DNA from: Crambe crambe
Taxonomy: Eukaryota > Porifera > Demospongiae > Poecilosclerida > Crambeidae
DNA: 64,000 nucleotides
NCBI GenBank assembly: GCA_963924555.1
Contig: OZ004586.1
Span: 4,050,501-4,114,500 of the forward strand
Direction of reading: 5' to 3'
The position numbers and the translations under genes were made by a program. The notes beneath the pieces were generated by a model. That model was not told the DNA's origin. It did no database searches and saw only the letters and a list, made by a program, of their open reading frames with translations. Shown here piece by piece: positions 61,601 through 64,000 of the stretch. Each line of letters begins with the position of its first letter. Position 1 is the first letter of the stretch.

Positions 61601-63560
61601 GGTCATACAAAATGACTGGTGCAGAACGAAAAGTCATTCATCCTATCCTCTCATCCATAGGAATGAAACTAACCTCTGCTCCACCCAGAGTAATGGACTG
61701 GTTTAATGCTCTAATATCCAAACCTGAACAAGAAAGTGTAACCCGATCCTCTGACCAACAAGAAATGGCTCTTGCTTCAACCAAACTCCAACAAAAATCT
61801 GCAACTCCTTCTAACCCTCAAGAAGTGGCTCCTACTTCACCTAGTACTACATGTACAAGCCATAAAATTCCTTCTCTCTCTCCACAGTCAGCTTTTGATT
61901 ATTACACAAAGCATAGCAGTTTTGCATCAAGTGGCACTATGGAGCCATGTCAAATATCAGAAACTGTTTTCCATGATACTGAAACGTTCTTGGTCTTCAT
62001 CAAGTATTTGCTAAAGATCGAAATAGTGGAAAATAAGAATGAAACTAGTAAACCTGGTACAAGAGAGACAGTGAGTATTAGTGCAACACCTGAACCCCCT
62101 AAGACATTTCCAGAAGAGCCTTTCTCACATTTTCTCTTACTGTCAGCTGATGGAGTTCTGAGGAAATTTGATGTGGAGAATAAGATTCTGAATTCCAATT
62201 TTTCACATCTCTTTCCACGTCAGCACCATGATAAATTCTTACATCCAGAGTTAACAACTATATACTTCCATCCCTCTTATTTCATCCATCCTGGGGATAC
62301 TGACAAAGAAAGAATATTGAAAGTTATTTTCAATATTTTAGATGACACCTTCCACCAGAAATTAAAATCTCAAAAGTGTGTGACCAACTATTCAGCTGTG
62401 ATCAGAAAAGACACACTAAAACAATACTGGACATGTTTTTATCTTGATGGTATTTTTTCCAAGTATCTAAACAAGTTTCTAAAGAATTGGGCTTTGATGC
62501 TAACTGTTGATGATTGCTTATTCTCCTTGAGTTCTGAGGTAGTGCCAATGTATCTTCCTGAAACACCTGATCACACAATCCAGAATATGTGTATTGTAAT
62601 GCAGAAATTGAATATGCCATTTCTGGATACTTTGGTTGTCAGGACCCAAGTTGATTGTCCTAAACTGGATGAGCAGGATCGTATTTTAAACAATGTTTCT
62701 CAAGTTAATAATGGCACTCCTTTGGTCTCTACATTGAAGACAAAGGAAATTGATATGATGATATGTTATTTCTCTCAAAGTCCAAAACATTTGGATGAGA
62801 AGAGGCTAGCCCTTGTACAGTCACTTCCTTTCTTTGAAGATGTTTTGGGACAATATCAACCAATAATTGGCAGAGAAGCATTCATCTGGCCTCAGGATGC
62901 ATTAGCTACTGGTTACGAGTCATGGTCAAAAGGATCAAACAGTATTTTTATCAAAGATAATGTGAAATGGCAGGAATTAGGCTCTTATCAGCAGTTATCC
63001 ATGAAGACTATCAGCAAGGAACTATTATATGTAAAGTTCATTTTCCCTAATTTCTGTGAGTTGGATGAAGATGAGCGTTATAAACATTTGGAGCACATAA
63101 GAGATATGGTGTACTCTACTTGTAAACACTATAAAGATCTTGATACACGTTACCAGTCAGAATCTACACTTAAACAAATTTATGAAGCAAGACAGTTCAT
63201 TGGATCCTTGACTGACTTGAAGTGCATAGGCTCTGATAGTTCCTGCTTTCAACCTGTCAGTGCTTTCTGCGATCACACGATAGAGATATTCAAGGTCTTC
63301 TCTTGTGATTTCCAAAAGTTACCAGAACAATTGCAATCTGAAAAATGGCTGACATTCTTTAAAGAGCTTGGCCTCAAGGTTGTTTTAACTACAACTGAAT
63401 ATTTGAATATTTGCAATAAGACTGCTCAGAGAAAAGTAAATGCAGACATTTCTAAGTGCTCAGCTGCTTTAATTGAGTACATATTCACTAAAGAAATTAC
63501 GGGAAAATGGTACCATGACTGTTCTTTCTTAAGTCAAGTTTCTAATATTGCATTTGCTTG

Positions 63561-63570
63561 CACTGTCTTG
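63561..63570 (+). other. 8-bp frameshifting deletion in gene C
   Basis: Gene B reads CACTG-AAAATCTG-TCTTG; gene C reads CACTG-TCTTG. The lost 8 bp ends in CTG like the preceding bases, consistent with slippage at microhomology. The original frame then reaches a stop at 63637-63639. Confidence 0.9.
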
Positions 63571-64000
63571 TTTAGAGTGGATACATCCTGGTGTTTGTCA
63601 AGAGGCTTCATTGGTGAGCTTGAATGGTGCTGCTTCTGACGAACTCAAGAACCTCTTATGGACAGTAAGGCCCATTGTTAAACTTCCATGGGTATGCACA
63701 TCATATTATCCTGATAAGAAGACAAAATCCCTTCTAAGTAATCTGAAAATTGTTGTTAAAGCTAGCATTGATGATGTTATATCAAACATAAAGAATATCA
63801 GTACAAAGAGCCCGTATGCTAATGAGGCACTCTTTGGCAATTATCCAAGTAACTTGACTCCACCTTCTGGAGTGTTGACTAATTTAATGTTAGTCATGTT
63901 GGATAATCTGATATTCCTCAATGACAATCTATCAAGCGTTCCCATTTCAGCTCTTGCCAAACTTTCATGTATCCCAGTCCACAGTGATCTATTCGAAAAA

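Larger units (their letters stand above)
49484..64000 (+). pseudogene. Sacsin-like gene C, interrupted and frameshifted, 3' end outside window
   Basis: Coding blocks: 49484-49582 (33 codons), 49721-49979, 51690-56940, 58680-63565, then 63566-64000 in another frame. Exons 1-3 match gene B closely in phase and motifs: SIRPT1 EMIQNADDA from 49721, SIRPT2 ELIQNADDA from 55505, SIRPT3 ELLQNADDA from 60151. Two lesions are visible. A 1.74-kb insertion after 56940 brings an immediate TGA unless it is spliced out. An 8-bp deletion after 63565, relative to gene B, shifts the frame; the downstream frame then stays open to the window end (about 145 codons). Everything else is intact, so decay is recent, or the deletion is an allele or assembly error and the gene is functional. 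J and HEPN lie beyond the window. One SIRPT3 change is seen: VVYNLTD where A and B have VVYHLTD. Confidence 0.75.

Overview
This is an AT-rich, intron-containing animal genomic window. It most likely comes from a demosponge; Amphimedon queenslandica or a relative is my best guess, from family knowledge rather than a database match. The reasons are the very large sacsin-like genes in tandem, a metazoan-type NLR with a Death domain, NACHT and LRRs, short spliceosomal introns, and spacers full of small foldback (MITE-like) elements. No rRNA, tRNA, CRISPR or prokaryotic features were seen.

Layout: (1) 1-9618, plus strand: the 3' two thirds of sacsin-like gene A, whose 5' end lies outside the window. 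(2) 9619-13019: a spacer with AAT/ATT and GA microsatellites. (3) 13020-31966, plus strand: complete sacsin-like gene B. It has a non-coding first exon, two small coding exons, a single 12.48-kb coding exon and a terminal HEPN exon, predicting 4403 aa. (4) 31890-35479: a repeat-rich spacer. (5) 35480-41977, minus strand: an intronless 2165-aa NLR-type gene ordered helical region, Death, Ig-like, NACHT and about 32 LRRs. (6) 41978-48083: a gene-poor spacer dense in foldbacks and tandem duplications. (7) 48288-48701, plus strand: a small unrecognised gene with a 5'UTR intron. (8) 49295-64000, plus strand: sacsin-like gene C, truncated by the window edge. It carries a 1.74-kb insertion in its giant exon and an 8-bp frameshifting deletion near 63565.

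Each full sacsin-like protein has three SIRPT units (HSP90-like ATPase module plus middle region), a C-terminal J-like domain with HPD, and a C-terminal HEPN domain. This matches vertebrate sacsin without its N-terminal ubiquitin-like domain. The arrangement suggests a chaperone family growing by tandem duplication and partly homogenised by gene conversion. An innate-immune-type receptor is embedded in the array on the opposite strand. A functional link between the two is a hypothesis only.

The most interesting signal is in gene C. The 1.74-kb insertion begins with GT and ends with AG. Precise removal would rejoin the reading frame to the same residues (F-D-N-L-P) found in gene B, so a mobile element may have become an intron. 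The insertion contains a 449-bp near-perfect inverted repeat, and ends in a hairpin terminus also present in intron 2 of gene B.
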